Source: Leeuwenhoekiella sp.
Lineage (GTDB): Bacteria; Bacteroidota; Bacteroidia; Flavobacteriales; Flavobacteriaceae
Reading direction: 5' to 3'
Assembly (NCBI GenBank): GCA_002708845.1
Contig: PAPI01000004.1
Span: forward strand, 186,001-250,000
Length of the DNA: 64,000 bases
A program made the position numbers and the translations under genes. Within the stretch, counting starts at the first letter, position 1. Each line of letters starts with the position of its first letter. This document shows positions 1 to 7,750 of this stretch, piece after piece. Under the pieces are notes generated by a model. That model made no database searches. It saw only the letters and a program-made list of their open reading frames with translations, and was not told the origin of the DNA.

Positions 1-62
1 CCCTCGAGGGAGAGGGGGCCTTCATCCCACCTTCAATCCCTCTCTCGCCTGAGAGTGGAGCT
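1..62 (-). repeat. Palindromic repeat at the 3' end of the DUF559 gene
   Basis: Read on the minus strand this is a hairpin (CTCTC 42-46 / GAGAG 51-55) followed by a purine-rich, G-rich tail (ATTGAAGGTGGGATGAAGG). Positions 1-10 form a second palindrome, CCCTCGAGGG, cut by the window edge. Its orientation is opposite to the copy at 441-478, so the tails point away from the gene on both sides. Confidence 0.55.
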
Positions 63-433
63 TTATCTTTACTCTGCAAAGCCGCTTTTTCTTCTTGGTA
101 ATGAACTATTTCATGTAGTATTTTCTTAGGATCTTTGAAGACATCATCATTAGTAAATCGGAGTACTTTATAACCCAAAGCCTTAAGATGTAAATCACGG
201 ATTTCGTCTTTTTCTTTTTGCTCAGGATGGTTGTGGTAACCGCCATCTAATTCGATAACGAGTTCTATCTCATAACAGAAAAAATCGACAATATAATTTT
301 TTAGGGGATGCTGCCTGCGGAATTTAAGACCATTTACTTTGCGACCACGAAGCAACTCCCAAAGCACTTTTTCTGCTTCGGTAAGCTCTTGCCTAAGCAG
401 GCGTGCAAATTTTATGTGATTGCTTCGTTTCAT
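1..433 (-). CDS. DUF559 domain protein (endonuclease-fold), 3' end outside window
   Basis: The reverse strand reads an open frame of 144 codons from ATG at 433 to the window edge. It matches the DUF559/Vsr-like endonuclease family: an N-terminal helical part with LTEAEKVLWELLRGRK, then RRQHP, VDFFC (Asp50), ELDGGYH (Glu61, Asp63, His67) and a C-terminal GYKVLRFTNDDV segment. The acidic residues and His are those expected of a Mg-dependent nuclease fold; no function is proven for the family. The last ~25 visible codons are translated from a palindromic repeat (1-62), so the natural end may be altered. A related repeat lies just upstream (441-478). The family assignment is good; the role is unknown. 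Confidence 0.85.
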   Translation of the reverse strand, partial: MKRSNHIKFARLLRQELTEAEKVLWELLRGRKVNGLKFRRQHPLKNYIVDFFCYEIELVIELDGGYHNHPEQKEKDEIRDLHLKALGYKVLRFTNDDVFKDPKKILHEIVHYQEEKAALQSKDKAPLSGERGIEGGMKAPSPSR

Positions 434-440
434 AGTAACT

Positions 441-478
441 TCCTTCTCCCTTGGGAGAAAGATTGAGGATGAGGGGCT
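441..478 (+). repeat. Palindromic repeat upstream of the DUF559 gene
   Basis: A perfect 7-bp hairpin, TTCTCCC (444-450) / GGGAGAA (453-459), is followed by the tail ATTGAGGATGAGGGG. The same hairpin-plus-tail plan recurs at 4511, 10863 and 28566. It lies between the hemC stop and the DUF559 start. Confidence 0.6.
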
Positions 479-479
479 T

Positions 480-1397
480 TTACAATTCCTTTTTAATTTC
501 TACCATCAACTCGCGACCTCCTGATTCTAATATTTTGAGCGCGCACAGGCGACCAAAATTTTGCTGCTCAGAGACTGGTACGCTTTCTTCAATCTCCATT
601 TTATTGCTTCCGTCAAGGCTAAAAAGAGCCCCGTGAAAGTAAATGCGATCGTCTTTAATTGCTGCATAAGCGCCAATGGGAGCAGTACAACCGCCTTCAA
701 GTGTGCGTAAGAATTCACGTTCTATTCGTGTAGCGAGTTCAGCATTCTTATCATTAAGCTTGGCACAGGCTTCTTTGCAGAAAGTGTCATCATCCATCAC
801 AGCAACTACCATCGCACCTTGTGCCGGTGCGGGAATCATCCAGTCCAGCACGATATGATTTTCAGGTTTCAGGTTGATACGTTCCAGACCGGCTTTTGCG
901 AAAATGGCTCCCGCCCAGTCGTTGTCTTCAACTTTCTGAAGCCGTGTATTTACATTGCCGCGTAAATCAACAACGCTATGTTTTGGATATTTGTGCAGCC
1001 ATTGCGCTTTACGTCGCAAACTACCGGTTGCTATGGTCGTTGCATCTTCAAATGCAGTCGTGTTTTTTTCGCCCTTAAACACAAAAATATCTTCCTGCGC
1101 TGCGCGGGGTAAAACCGCTCCCTGAACGATGCCTTTGGGCAATTGCGTAGGCACATCTTTCATAGAATGCACGGCAATATCTACGCTGCCGTTGATCATC
1201 GCGACATCCAGGGTTTTGGTAAAAATCCCGGTAATACCGAGTTCGTAAAGGGGTTTGTCAAGGATGAGGTCGCCGGTAGATTTAACCGAAACCAGTTCTG
1301 TTTTATAACCCAATGCGTTAAGTTGATCCTGCACGGTATGGGCCTGCCAAAGCGCGAGTTCGCTATCGCGGGTGCCTATGCGTATGGTTTTTGCCAA
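480..1397 (-). CDS. hemC: Porphobilinogen deaminase (hydroxymethylbilane synthase)
   Basis: This cytosolic heme-pathway enzyme polymerises four porphobilinogens into hydroxymethylbilane. At 305 aa it has the usual length. Visible hallmarks are GTRDSELALWQA (8-19), KSTGD (39-43), HSMKDVPT with the catalytic Asp81, GSLRRKAQ (125-132), and LEGGC (233-237), whose Cys237 carries the dipyrromethane cofactor. It starts 3 bp after the hemA stop, so the two are almost certainly co-transcribed. Downstream, where relatives often have hemD/hemE, a repeat and the DUF559 gene intervene. Confidence 0.97.
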   Translation of the reverse strand: MAKTIRIGTRDSELALWQAHTVQDQLNALGYKTELVSVKSTGDLILDKPLYELGITGIFTKTLDVAMINGSVDIAVHSMKDVPTQLPKGIVQGAVLPRAAQEDIFVFKGEKNTTAFEDATTIATGSLRRKAQWLHKYPKHSVVDLRGNVNTRLQKVEDNDWAGAIFAKAGLERINLKPENHIVLDWMIPAPAQGAMVVAVMDDDTFCKEACAKLNDKNAELATRIEREFLRTLEGGCTAPIGAYAAIKDDRIYFHGALFSLDGSNKMEIEESVPVSEQQNFGRLCALKILESGGRELMVEIKKEL

Positions 1398-1400
1398 AGC

Positions 1401-2666
1401 TTAGTTATTTTGAAGATTAAACACTTTTTGAATGAGATCCAGGCTTTCGGTGCTGGAGAGGTCTTCGGTCTTTAAGTGTTTTGCAAATTGCGTGGTAATT
1501 TTCTGAATGATGCGCTCGCTGATGATTTCAGCCTGTTCTTCATTGAAGTCGGCAATTTTGCGACGCTGATTGTCAATCTCGCCGGCTTTCATATCGGCCA
1601 GTTTCAATTTTAGAGCTTTAATAGTGGGCGCAAACTGGCGGGTGGTGAGCCACTCGTAAAATTCTTCCTTAATTTCATCGATGATTGCCTGTGCCTGCGG
1701 CAATTGTTTTTTACGACGGTTGAGCGTATCATTAGTGATTTGCGAAAGCTGATCCAGATGCACGAGGCTTACACCTTCTACTTCTTCTACGTTTTCATTC
1801 ACATTCTTCGGAATGCTCAAATCCAATATCAATAAGGGCTTTTTCAGGTATAACAGCTCTTTAGAAATGGTGGGCTTTTGTGCTCCGGTTGCCACAATGA
1901 GCACGTCAGCCGCAGCGATTTCAGACTGAATATCGGCGTAATCTTTTACGATTAGATTGAATTTGCCCGCTATTTTTTCGGCTTTGTCCTTGGTGCGATT
2001 AATAAGTGTGATGTGGTCGTTTTGGGTGTGTTTGACCAAATTTTCACAGGTATTACGCCCAATTTTTCCTGTACCGAAAAGCAAAATGTTCTTTTCGGAA
2101 ACAAAAGGAACCCGCGACAAAATATACTGTACCGAAGCAAAACTCACAGAGGTTGCTCCGCTTGAAATGTTGGTTTCGTTTTTAATGCGCTTGCTGGACT
2201 GAATCACGGCATTGATCAACCGCTCCATAAAAGGATTCACCAGTTTTAATTTTTTCGCTCTGCGAAACCCATTTTTTAACTGACTGATGATCTCAAAATC
2301 TCCCAGAATCTGACTGTCGAGACCAGTACCCACTTTAAACAGGTGCGCCACTGCGTCTTCGTTTTTATAGAAATAAGAAACGGCTTCAAATTCTTCAATC
2401 GTCCCGCGTGTATGCTCGCAAAGTAATTTCACCAGATCAAGTGGCTCCTGGGCAAAACCATACAACTCGGTACGGTTGCAGGTAGAAATGATGCTAAGAC
2501 CTTCAATGCCTTCTTCTTTGGCGCGCAGTAAAATCTGGTCCTGAATTTTTGCATCTACAGCAAAATGACCGCGTGTTTCGGCGTCCGCTTTGAGATAGCT
2601 TAAGCCAATGGCGAAAAAATCCCCGGGGTAAGCCGGGTAAAAATGTCGTTTGCCGTTTGTATTCAT
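1401..2666 (-). CDS. hemA: Glutamyl-tRNA reductase
   Basis: This is the first committed step of the C5 heme pathway: it reduces glutamyl-tRNA to glutamate-1-semialdehyde. The 421-aa protein has the family's STCNRTE motif (61-67, nucleophile Cys63), the GLDSQILGDFEI segment (~120-131), an NADP-binding Rossmann motif FGTGKIGR (~197-204) and a C-terminal helical dimerisation domain. It is the first gene of a leftward hemA-hemC unit, divergent from the AraC regulator, with a TAagTTTG-type -7 element (minus-strand sequence TACTTTTG) 11 bp before the ATG. Confidence 0.97.
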   Translation of the reverse strand: MNTNGKRHFYPAYPGDFFAIGLSYLKADAETRGHFAVDAKIQDQILLRAKEEGIEGLSIISTCNRTELYGFAQEPLDLVKLLCEHTRGTIEEFEAVSYFYKNEDAVAHLFKVGTGLDSQILGDFEIISQLKNGFRRAKKLKLVNPFMERLINAVIQSSKRIKNETNISSGATSVSFASVQYILSRVPFVSEKNILLFGTGKIGRNTCENLVKHTQNDHITLINRTKDKAEKIAGKFNLIVKDYADIQSEIAAADVLIVATGAQKPTISKELLYLKKPLLILDLSIPKNVNENVEEVEGVSLVHLDQLSQITNDTLNRRKKQLPQAQAIIDEIKEEFYEWLTTRQFAPTIKALKLKLADMKAGEIDNQRRKIADFNEEQAEIISERIIQKITTQFAKHLKTEDLSSTESLDLIQKVFNLQNN

Positions 2667-2677
2667 AAGATAGGCTG

Positions 2678-2685
2678 CAAAAGTA
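2678..2685 (-). promoter_or_regulatory. hemA -7 element (TActTTTG)
   Basis: The minus strand has TACTTTTG, an exact match to the Bacteroidota TAnnTTTG element, ending 11 bp before the hemA ATG. The predicted leader is therefore only a few nucleotides long. No clear -33 TTG was identified. Confidence 0.5.
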
Positions 2686-2820
2686 TTTTGTGCACCGCTT
2701 AAAAAATAACGCTCAAAGCATGATTTTTAACGATGCCCGAATAAAAGTGGTTTTTTTTGACGAAAATCCTGAAAAAGGGCTAATTTAGTGGGGTAAATCG
2801 ATTTTTGTAAAACTAGTTTG

Positions 2821-2837
2821 TTTAGAATAAATCTAAA
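2821..2837. promoter_or_regulatory. Inverted repeat TTTAGA-N5-TCTAAA before the AraC gene
   Basis: A perfect 6-bp inverted repeat (2821-2826 and 2832-2837) lies 20 bp before the AraC-family start codon, in the hemA/AraC divergent region. It is a plausible operator for an iron- or heme-responsive factor. The half-site TTTAGA resembles the TTTAGG half-site upstream of mntR at 60877, but the regulator is not known. Confidence 0.45.
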
Positions 2838-2857
2838 TAATAGACGAAATTCACGCG

Positions 2858-3745
2858 ATGGAAACTTTAAAAAATAACGCTTCAGGTTTATACAGTGAAA
2901 CGCATATTGAAGACGGATTTTTCATATTAAAATTTAATAACGAATCAGCTGAAAATCAGCTGATAGCACGAGAGGTAGACAGCAGTTATATTCAGTTTCA
3001 TTTTTGTGCAAAGGGAAATTCGGTTTTTCAGTTTAACGAAGGCAATTACAAGCTGCCTTTGGCTGAAGAGCACTCGTTGCTTTTGTACAACCCACAGCGG
3101 GATTTGCCTATAAATCTAGAAATCGCACCCGATAGCTGGGTTATTTCCGTATTCATTTCAATTAAGAAATTTCATTCTCTGTTTTCGCGTGAAGCGGATT
3201 TCATCACCTTTTTAAGTGATGAAAACCGGGATCGTAAATATTACAAAGACGGTTCGATCTCACCTTCCATGGCGATTGTACTCAATCAATTGATCAACTA
3301 CAATTTACACCCTTCGGTAAAAGCGCTTTACTTTAAAGGCAAAGCTTATGAATTACTCAGTTTGTATTTTAACCGGCCTTCGGAAGCAGATACCGAGCAA
3401 TGTCCGTTTCTGGTAGATGAAGACAATGTGGCAAAAATCAAGCGGGCAAAAGATATTGTGATCAACCGGATGGCAGAACCGCCCTCCTTGCAGGAACTGG
3501 CGGATGAGATCAACCTGAGTTTGAACAAACTCAAGGAAGGATTTAAACAAATTTATGGCGATTCGGTCTACAGTTTTCTGTTTGATTATAAGATGGAAGT
3601 TGCCCGGCAGCTACTGGCTTCGGGTTCGCATAATGTGAATGAAGTGGGGCTGAAAATTGGCTATAGCACCGCAAGTCATTTTATTGCGGCATTTAAAAAA
3701 CAATACGGTACCACACCTAAAAAATATGTTCAATCGCTTAATTAA
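2858..3745 (+). CDS. AraC-family transcriptional regulator
   Basis: A 295-aa regulator with a C-terminal double helix-turn-helix AraC domain (~191-295), including ELADEINLSLNKLKEGFKQ and the conserved end IGYSTASHFIAAFKKQYGTTPKKY. The N-terminal ~170 residues are a variable sensing domain without a recognised ligand motif. It is divergent from hemA-hemC and precedes hemH further downstream, so regulation of heme synthesis or iron uptake is a reasonable inference. An inverted repeat at 2821-2837 may be its own operator or that of another factor. Confidence 0.9.
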   Translation: METLKNNASGLYSETHIEDGFFILKFNNESAENQLIAREVDSSYIQFHFCAKGNSVFQFNEGNYKLPLAEEHSLLLYNPQRDLPINLEIAPDSWVISVFISIKKFHSLFSREADFITFLSDENRDRKYYKDGSISPSMAIVLNQLINYNLHPSVKALYFKGKAYELLSLYFNRPSEADTEQCPFLVDEDNVAKIKRAKDIVINRMAEPPSLQELADEINLSLNKLKEGFKQIYGDSVYSFLFDYKMEVARQLLASGSHNVNEVGLKIGYSTASHFIAAFKKQYGTTPKKYVQSLN

Positions 3746-3749
3746 TTTT

Positions 3750-4475
3750 ATGAAAAATTCGCTACTCCTTTTAACGCTTATGGTATTGGCGGTAAGTTGT
3801 AATTCCGCTAAAAAAAGCACCTATTTAACCACCAAAAATGTATTGATTTTTACGAAAACAAACGGATTTCGCCATGCTTCGATAGAAACCGGAGTTGCGG
3901 CTTTACGTGAAATTGCAGCCGAAAATCACTGGGCGGTAACCCATTCTGAAGATTCGTTGATTTTTACACCAGAGCGTTTAAAAGACACCGATCTCGTTAT
4001 CTTTCTAAACACTACCGGAGACATTTTTGGAGAAGCCCAGGAGAAAGCATTTAAAAAATATATAGAAGATGGCGGAAGGTTTTTCGGCATTCACGCTGCC
4101 AGCGATACTGAATACGACTGGCCCTGGTACGGGGATTTTATAGGAGGCTATTTCGTTAGTCATCCAAAAATTCAACAAGCCCGAATCAACAAAAAAACAG
4201 ATCATGTTACCGTTGAAGCGTTCCCAAAGACTTTTGAGCGAACAGATGAATGGTACAATTTCAAAAACTTGAATCCAGACGTAACTGTAACGCTTACCCT
4301 CGACGAATCTTCTTATGAAGGCGGAAAGAACGGTGTGTATCACCCACACGCCTGGTACCAGCAGGTAGGCGAGGGGATGATGTATTATACCGGCGGAGGT
4401 CATACTGACGAATCGTATTCTGAGCCCGGTTTCCGGCAACATCTGGAAGATGTTATGACCTGGTTGATGAAGTAG
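3750..4475 (+). CDS. ThuA-domain lipoprotein
   Basis: I place the start at ATG 3750, four bases after the AraC stop, because it yields a lipoprotein signal (MKNSLLLLTLMVLAVSC, lipid Cys17). The 241-aa product has the ThuA (class I glutamine amidotransferase-like) fold: NGFRHASIETGVAAL, GRFFGIHAASDTEYDWPWY, SHP, DEWYNF and a C-terminal YYTGGGHTDESY block. Bacteroidota ThuA proteins occur with sugar metabolism, but the reaction is unsettled. It probably sits on the inner face of the outer membrane. An upstream in-frame start at 3657 would overlap the regulator and hide the signal peptide, so I reject it. Confidence 0.9.
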   Translation: MKNSLLLLTLMVLAVSCNSAKKSTYLTTKNVLIFTKTNGFRHASIETGVAALREIAAENHWAVTHSEDSLIFTPERLKDTDLVIFLNTTGDIFGEAQEKAFKKYIEDGGRFFGIHAASDTEYDWPWYGDFIGGYFVSHPKIQQARINKKTDHVTVEAFPKTFERTDEWYNFKNLNPDVTVTLTLDESSYEGGKNGVYHPHAWYQQVGEGMMYYTGGGHTDESYSEPGFRQHLEDVMTWLMK

Positions 4476-4510
4476 GTTGCAAAGGTATTTGCAAAAATAA
4501 CATCGCTCCA

Positions 4511-4550
4511 AACCTCCCTTCCTTCAATGGAAGGGCTGGGATGGATGTTT
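4511..4550 (+). repeat. Dispersed palindromic repeat
   Basis: A 7-bp hairpin CCCTTCC (4516-4522) / GGAAGGG (4529-4535) is followed by CTGGGATGGATG, the same hairpin-plus-G-rich-tail plan as the repeat at 441-478. It lies downstream of the ThuA gene. Confidence 0.5.
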
Positions 4551-4612
4551 TAGTATTGTATTTTTAAATAAGTCGGAAAAGTTTAAATTTAATACTCCAA
4601 TAAAACTGTGTT

Positions 4613-4831
4613 ATGGATCTGGATGTGAGGAAATATAAATTCATCAAAGAGCTTTTAAGTGTTGAAAGTGAAGTCGTCATGGAAAAGCTGGAGCGTATTT
4701 TAGATCAAGAGAACGATCAAACTCATGAACTTTCCCCAGAACACAAAGTTGAATTAGATCGACGCCTACAAGCATATCAGGATAAGCCTCAGGATACCTT
4801 AAACTGGGAAGAGGTTAAAAAAGACTGGTGA
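4613..4831 (+). CDS. Putative addiction-module antitoxin
   Basis: A 72-aa acidic protein with the C-terminal signature of small addiction-module components: VELDRRLQAYQDKPQDTLNW then EEVKKDW. In this family the C-terminal part wraps a RelE/ParE toxin. Its TGA stop overlaps the toxin ATG by one base, which indicates translational coupling. No DNA-binding motif is obvious, so autoregulation is uncertain. Confidence 0.8.
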   Translation: MDLDVRKYKFIKELLSVESEVVMEKLERILDQENDQTHELSPEHKVELDRRLQAYQDKPQDTLNWEEVKKDW

Positions 4832-5136
4832 TGAAGTACCGGATCATCTTATTTCCGAAAGTACTTGAAGATTTAAAGGAAGCAAAGAAGTGGTATGCAG
4901 CCATAAATCCCAAGCTAGCAGAAGATTTTAAACTTGAGGTAAATAAGGAAATGGATTATATAGCCCACAATCCTCAATATTATCAATTTAAATATAAGGA
5001 GTTGAGACAATCTCTGGTCAACCGATTTCCCTATTCTATTTTCTATAAGTTAGAAAAACAACAGCGGCAGATTATAGTTTTTGCAGTTTTACATTCGCGT
5101 AGAAATCCGAAGTTAGCTCGTGACCGAATAAAATAG
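4831..5136 (+). CDS. RelE/ParE-family toxin
   Basis: A 101-aa basic protein with the RelE/ParE fold pattern: an N-terminal strand KYRIILFPKVLEDLKEAKKWY, helices, then VNRFPYSIFYKLEKQ, IIVFAVLHSRRNPKLA. I use ATG 4831 rather than the GTG at 4828. The motif YSIFY...VFAVLHSRRNP is typical of type II toxins acting on ribosome-bound mRNA or gyrase; which of these cannot be told from sequence. Together with the gene before it, it forms a TA cassette inserted between the ThuA gene and hemH. Confidence 0.88.
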   Translation: MKYRIILFPKVLEDLKEAKKWYAAINPKLAEDFKLEVNKEMDYIAHNPQYYQFKYKELRQSLVNRFPYSIFYKLEKQQRQIIVFAVLHSRRNPKLARDRIK

Positions 5137-5246
5137 CTTAACCCACCCAAAATAAATTTTACCAATACCTGCCTGTAAGAACCCTTATCACTTTTGCTTC
5201 TCAAACAAGCTATAAGTCGTAATTTTAGCCCGTAAAAAAGGAAACC

Positions 5247-6287
5247 ATGAAAAAAGGAGTACTTATGGTCAATCTGGGTTCGCCAGATAGTACCAATCCT
5301 AAAGATGTAAAGAAATACCTGGGTGAATTTTTGATGGATGAGCGGGTGATTGACGTGCCACTGTGGGCGCGAACCCTGCTTGTTAAAGGAATTATCCTCA
5401 ATACCCGTCCCAAAAAATCGGCTGAGGCCTATTCAAAAATCTGGTGGGATGAAGGTTCGCCTTTAATTGTGTTAAGCGAAAGACTCCAGGAAAAAGTCGC
5501 CGGTAAAGTTGATGTTCCGGTTGCTTTGGCGATGCGCTATGGCACACCATCTCTCAAAGAAGGACTTCAAAAATTAGACGATCAGGGAGTAGATGAGGTG
5601 TTGATTATTCCATTGTATCCGCAGTTCGCAATGGCGACGACAGAGACGATTTTAGTTTTAGCTGAAGAGTTGCGCAAGGAGCATTTTCCGCATATGCGTT
5701 TTTCAGACATTCCCGCTTTTTACAACAAACCCGAATATATTGAAGTGCTTTCCCGAAGCATTAACGAAAAAATAAAAGATCTCGATTACGAGATGTTGGT
5801 ATTTAGCTATCACGGTGTGCCCGAACGACACATCCGCAAAAGTGATGTGACCAAAAGCCATTGCAAGATAGACGGTAGCTGTTGCAAAACTGCTTCGGCG
5901 GCGCATCAATTTTGTTACCGCCATCAATGTTACGAGACCACCCGTCAGGTTGCTGAAAAGCTAAATCTTAAAGAAGGAACCTATTTCACCTCATTTCAAT
6001 CCCGCTTAGGTTTTGATCCCTGGTTACAACCGTATACCGATCGGACTATTGAGCGTTTTGGTAAAGAAGGCATCAAAAAAATGGCGATTGTAACCCCGGC
6101 ATTTGTTAGTGATTGCCTCGAGACTTTAGAAGAAATCGCGATGGAAGGTGAAGAAATTTTTCACGAAGTGGGGGGTAAGGAATTTACAACGATCCCTTGT
6201 TTGAACGACCGGGATGACTGGGCGCACGTAGTAGCAACCTGGATTAACGATTGGGCTTTGGTTGAAGCCTCAAAAGCGATAGCATAA
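5247..6287 (+). CDS. hemH: Ferrochelatase
   Basis: This enzyme inserts Fe2+ into protoporphyrin to make heme (or acts on coproporphyrin in the alternative pathway). The 346-aa protein starts with KKGVLMVNLGSPDS, has the metal-site motif FSYHGVPERH (His189), IIPLYPQFAMATTE and the acidic VSDCLETLEEI helix. An unusual stretch at 206-228 contains five cysteines (206, 212, 213, 223, 228) within HCKIDGSCCKTASAAHQFCY, possibly an iron-sulphur site or an insertion typical of this phylum. It lies downstream of the AraC regulator but separated from it by the ThuA and TA genes. Confidence 0.97.
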   Translation: MKKGVLMVNLGSPDSTNPKDVKKYLGEFLMDERVIDVPLWARTLLVKGIILNTRPKKSAEAYSKIWWDEGSPLIVLSERLQEKVAGKVDVPVALAMRYGTPSLKEGLQKLDDQGVDEVLIIPLYPQFAMATTETILVLAEELRKEHFPHMRFSDIPAFYNKPEYIEVLSRSINEKIKDLDYEMLVFSYHGVPERHIRKSDVTKSHCKIDGSCCKTASAAHQFCYRHQCYETTRQVAEKLNLKEGTYFTSFQSRLGFDPWLQPYTDRTIERFGKEGIKKMAIVTPAFVSDCLETLEEIAMEGEEIFHEVGGKEFTTIPCLNDRDDWAHVVATWINDWALVEASKAIA

Positions 6288-6292
6288 ATTTA

Positions 6293-6331
6293 TTCCCGCG
6301 CAGGCGGGAATCCTTCGCTTAGGCGGGAATC
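6293..6331. repeat. REP-like palindrome (TTCCCGC/GCGGGAA family)
   Basis: A perfect hairpin TTCCCGC (6293-6299) / GCGGGAA (6304-6310) with loop GCAG is followed by a second GGCGGGAAT at 6322-6330. It lies five bases after hemH and 20 before the MATE start. The sequence differs from the CCCTTC repeats, so this is a separate family. It lacks a T run directly after the stem, so it is not a canonical terminator. Confidence 0.55.
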
Positions 6332-6350
6332 TTTTTTAATTCGATATAAA

Positions 6351-7715
6351 TTGCTCAAGCCCAATAAATCTGAAGCTTTAGGAAGCGAACCCATCGCAGG
6401 TTTGCTAATCAAACAGGCGGTTCCCGCATCAATCGGTATTCTGGTGATGTCGTTGAATATTCTGGTTGATACCATTTTTGTGGGCAATTGGATAGGGAGT
6501 ATTGCTATTGCGGCGATCAATGTAGTGCTGCCGGTTTCCTTTTTTATAGCCGCTTTGGGTATGGCCATTGGTATTGGGGGGTCTTCAATTATTTCGCGGG
6601 CTTTAGGGGCCAATAATCAGGCAAAGGCTCTAAAAACTTTTGGTAATCAGATTACCATTACGCTTTTACTCACTGTAAGTATGGTTGTTTTGGGATTGGT
6701 TTTTATAAACGATCTCATCCCTGCTTTTGGAGGAAAGGGAGATATTTTTGAACCCGCTAAAATTTACTACCGTATCGTGCTTTACGGAGTGCCCGTTCTG
6801 GCACTTTCTATGATGGGTAATAACGTGATCAGGGCAGAAGGCAAGCCTAAGTTTGCCATGATCGCGATGATTATTCCGTCTGCGGGAAATTTGATTCTAG
6901 ACTATCTGTTAATCAACGTGCTCGATATGGGCATGGCAGGTGCTGCATGGGCAACGACGGCTTCCTACATCTGCTGTTTCTTTTATATTCTTTGGTATTT
7001 TTTGAGTGACAATTCCGAGTTGAAAATTGACATCAGTCATTTTGGTTTGGATTGGCCCATTCTCAAAGAAATGAGTGCCCTGGGCTTTGTGACGCTTGCT
7101 CGCCAGGCAGTCGTAAGTGTGACGTATTTGTTGATGAACAATATTTTGTTTGATCTTGGCGGGGAATCTTCAGTTACGGTTTATGGGATTATTGGCCGCA
7201 TGCTCATGTTTGCGTTGTTTCCGGTGTTGGGAGTCACGCAGGGATTTCTACCCATTGCGGGTTACAATTACGGAGCCAAAAATTATTCACGCGTTCGCGA
7301 AAGCATTCGCCTTGCTATAACTTATGCGTGTGGCGTAGCCTTATTGATTTTTATAGTAATCATGTTTTTTCCGGAAGCTATTGTTTCGGTTTTTACGAAG
7401 GATGAGGCGGTTTTAAGAGATACACCGGGTGCGATGCGCTGGGTATTTGCTGCGGTTCCCATCATTGGGATTCAGTTGATTGGTTCGGCCTATTATCAGG
7501 CTATAGGTAAAGCGATTCCGGCATTGCTGCTAACGCTCACCAGACAGGGAATTTTCTTTATTCCGCTGGTGTTGATTCTGCCTAAATACTTCGGAGAAAT
7601 AGGAGTGTGGATCTCCTTTCCCATAGCCGATACGCTTTCTACGCTAGTAACAGCTTATTTTCTATGGCGGGAGACCAGTCAGCATTTAGAAGTTACCCCG
7701 TCACAGCAGAATTAG
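6351..7715 (+). CDS. MATE-family multidrug/Na+ antiporter
   Basis: A 454-aa integral membrane protein with about 12 hydrophobic segments. The opening LGSEPIAGLLIKQAVPASIG and DTIFVGNWIG match the MATE family, as does the internal repeat beginning LARQAVVSVTYLLMNNILFD. MATE proteins export cationic drugs or metabolites using Na+ or H+ gradients. The start is TTG 6351: no ATG lies upstream in frame, and the next ATG would remove part of the first helix. It lies in the same direction as hemH after a palindromic repeat. The substrate is unknown. Confidence 0.92.
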   Translation: MLKPNKSEALGSEPIAGLLIKQAVPASIGILVMSLNILVDTIFVGNWIGSIAIAAINVVLPVSFFIAALGMAIGIGGSSIISRALGANNQAKALKTFGNQITITLLLTVSMVVLGLVFINDLIPAFGGKGDIFEPAKIYYRIVLYGVPVLALSMMGNNVIRAEGKPKFAMIAMIIPSAGNLILDYLLINVLDMGMAGAAWATTASYICCFFYILWYFLSDNSELKIDISHFGLDWPILKEMSALGFVTLARQAVVSVTYLLMNNILFDLGGESSVTVYGIIGRMLMFALFPVLGVTQGFLPIAGYNYGAKNYSRVRESIRLAITYACGVALLIFIVIMFFPEAIVSVFTKDEAVLRDTPGAMRWVFAAVPIIGIQLIGSAYYQAIGKAIPALLLTLTRQGIFFIPLVLILPKYFGEIGVWISFPIADTLSTLVTAYFLWRETSQHLEVTPSQQN

Positions 7716-7750
7716 TTATCTTAGTTTCCTACTAACTAAGTTTTTTGATC

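Noticed and set aside
3657-3749. Earlier start for the ThuA gene
   Set aside because: It overlaps the AraC gene in another frame and hides the lipoprotein signal.
4828-4830. GTG start of the toxin gene
   Set aside because: ATG 4831 overlaps the antitoxin stop as TGATG and is the usual coupling.
6293-6331. hemH terminator
   Set aside because: The stem is followed by another half-repeat rather than a T run directly, and the sequence looks like a REP family member.
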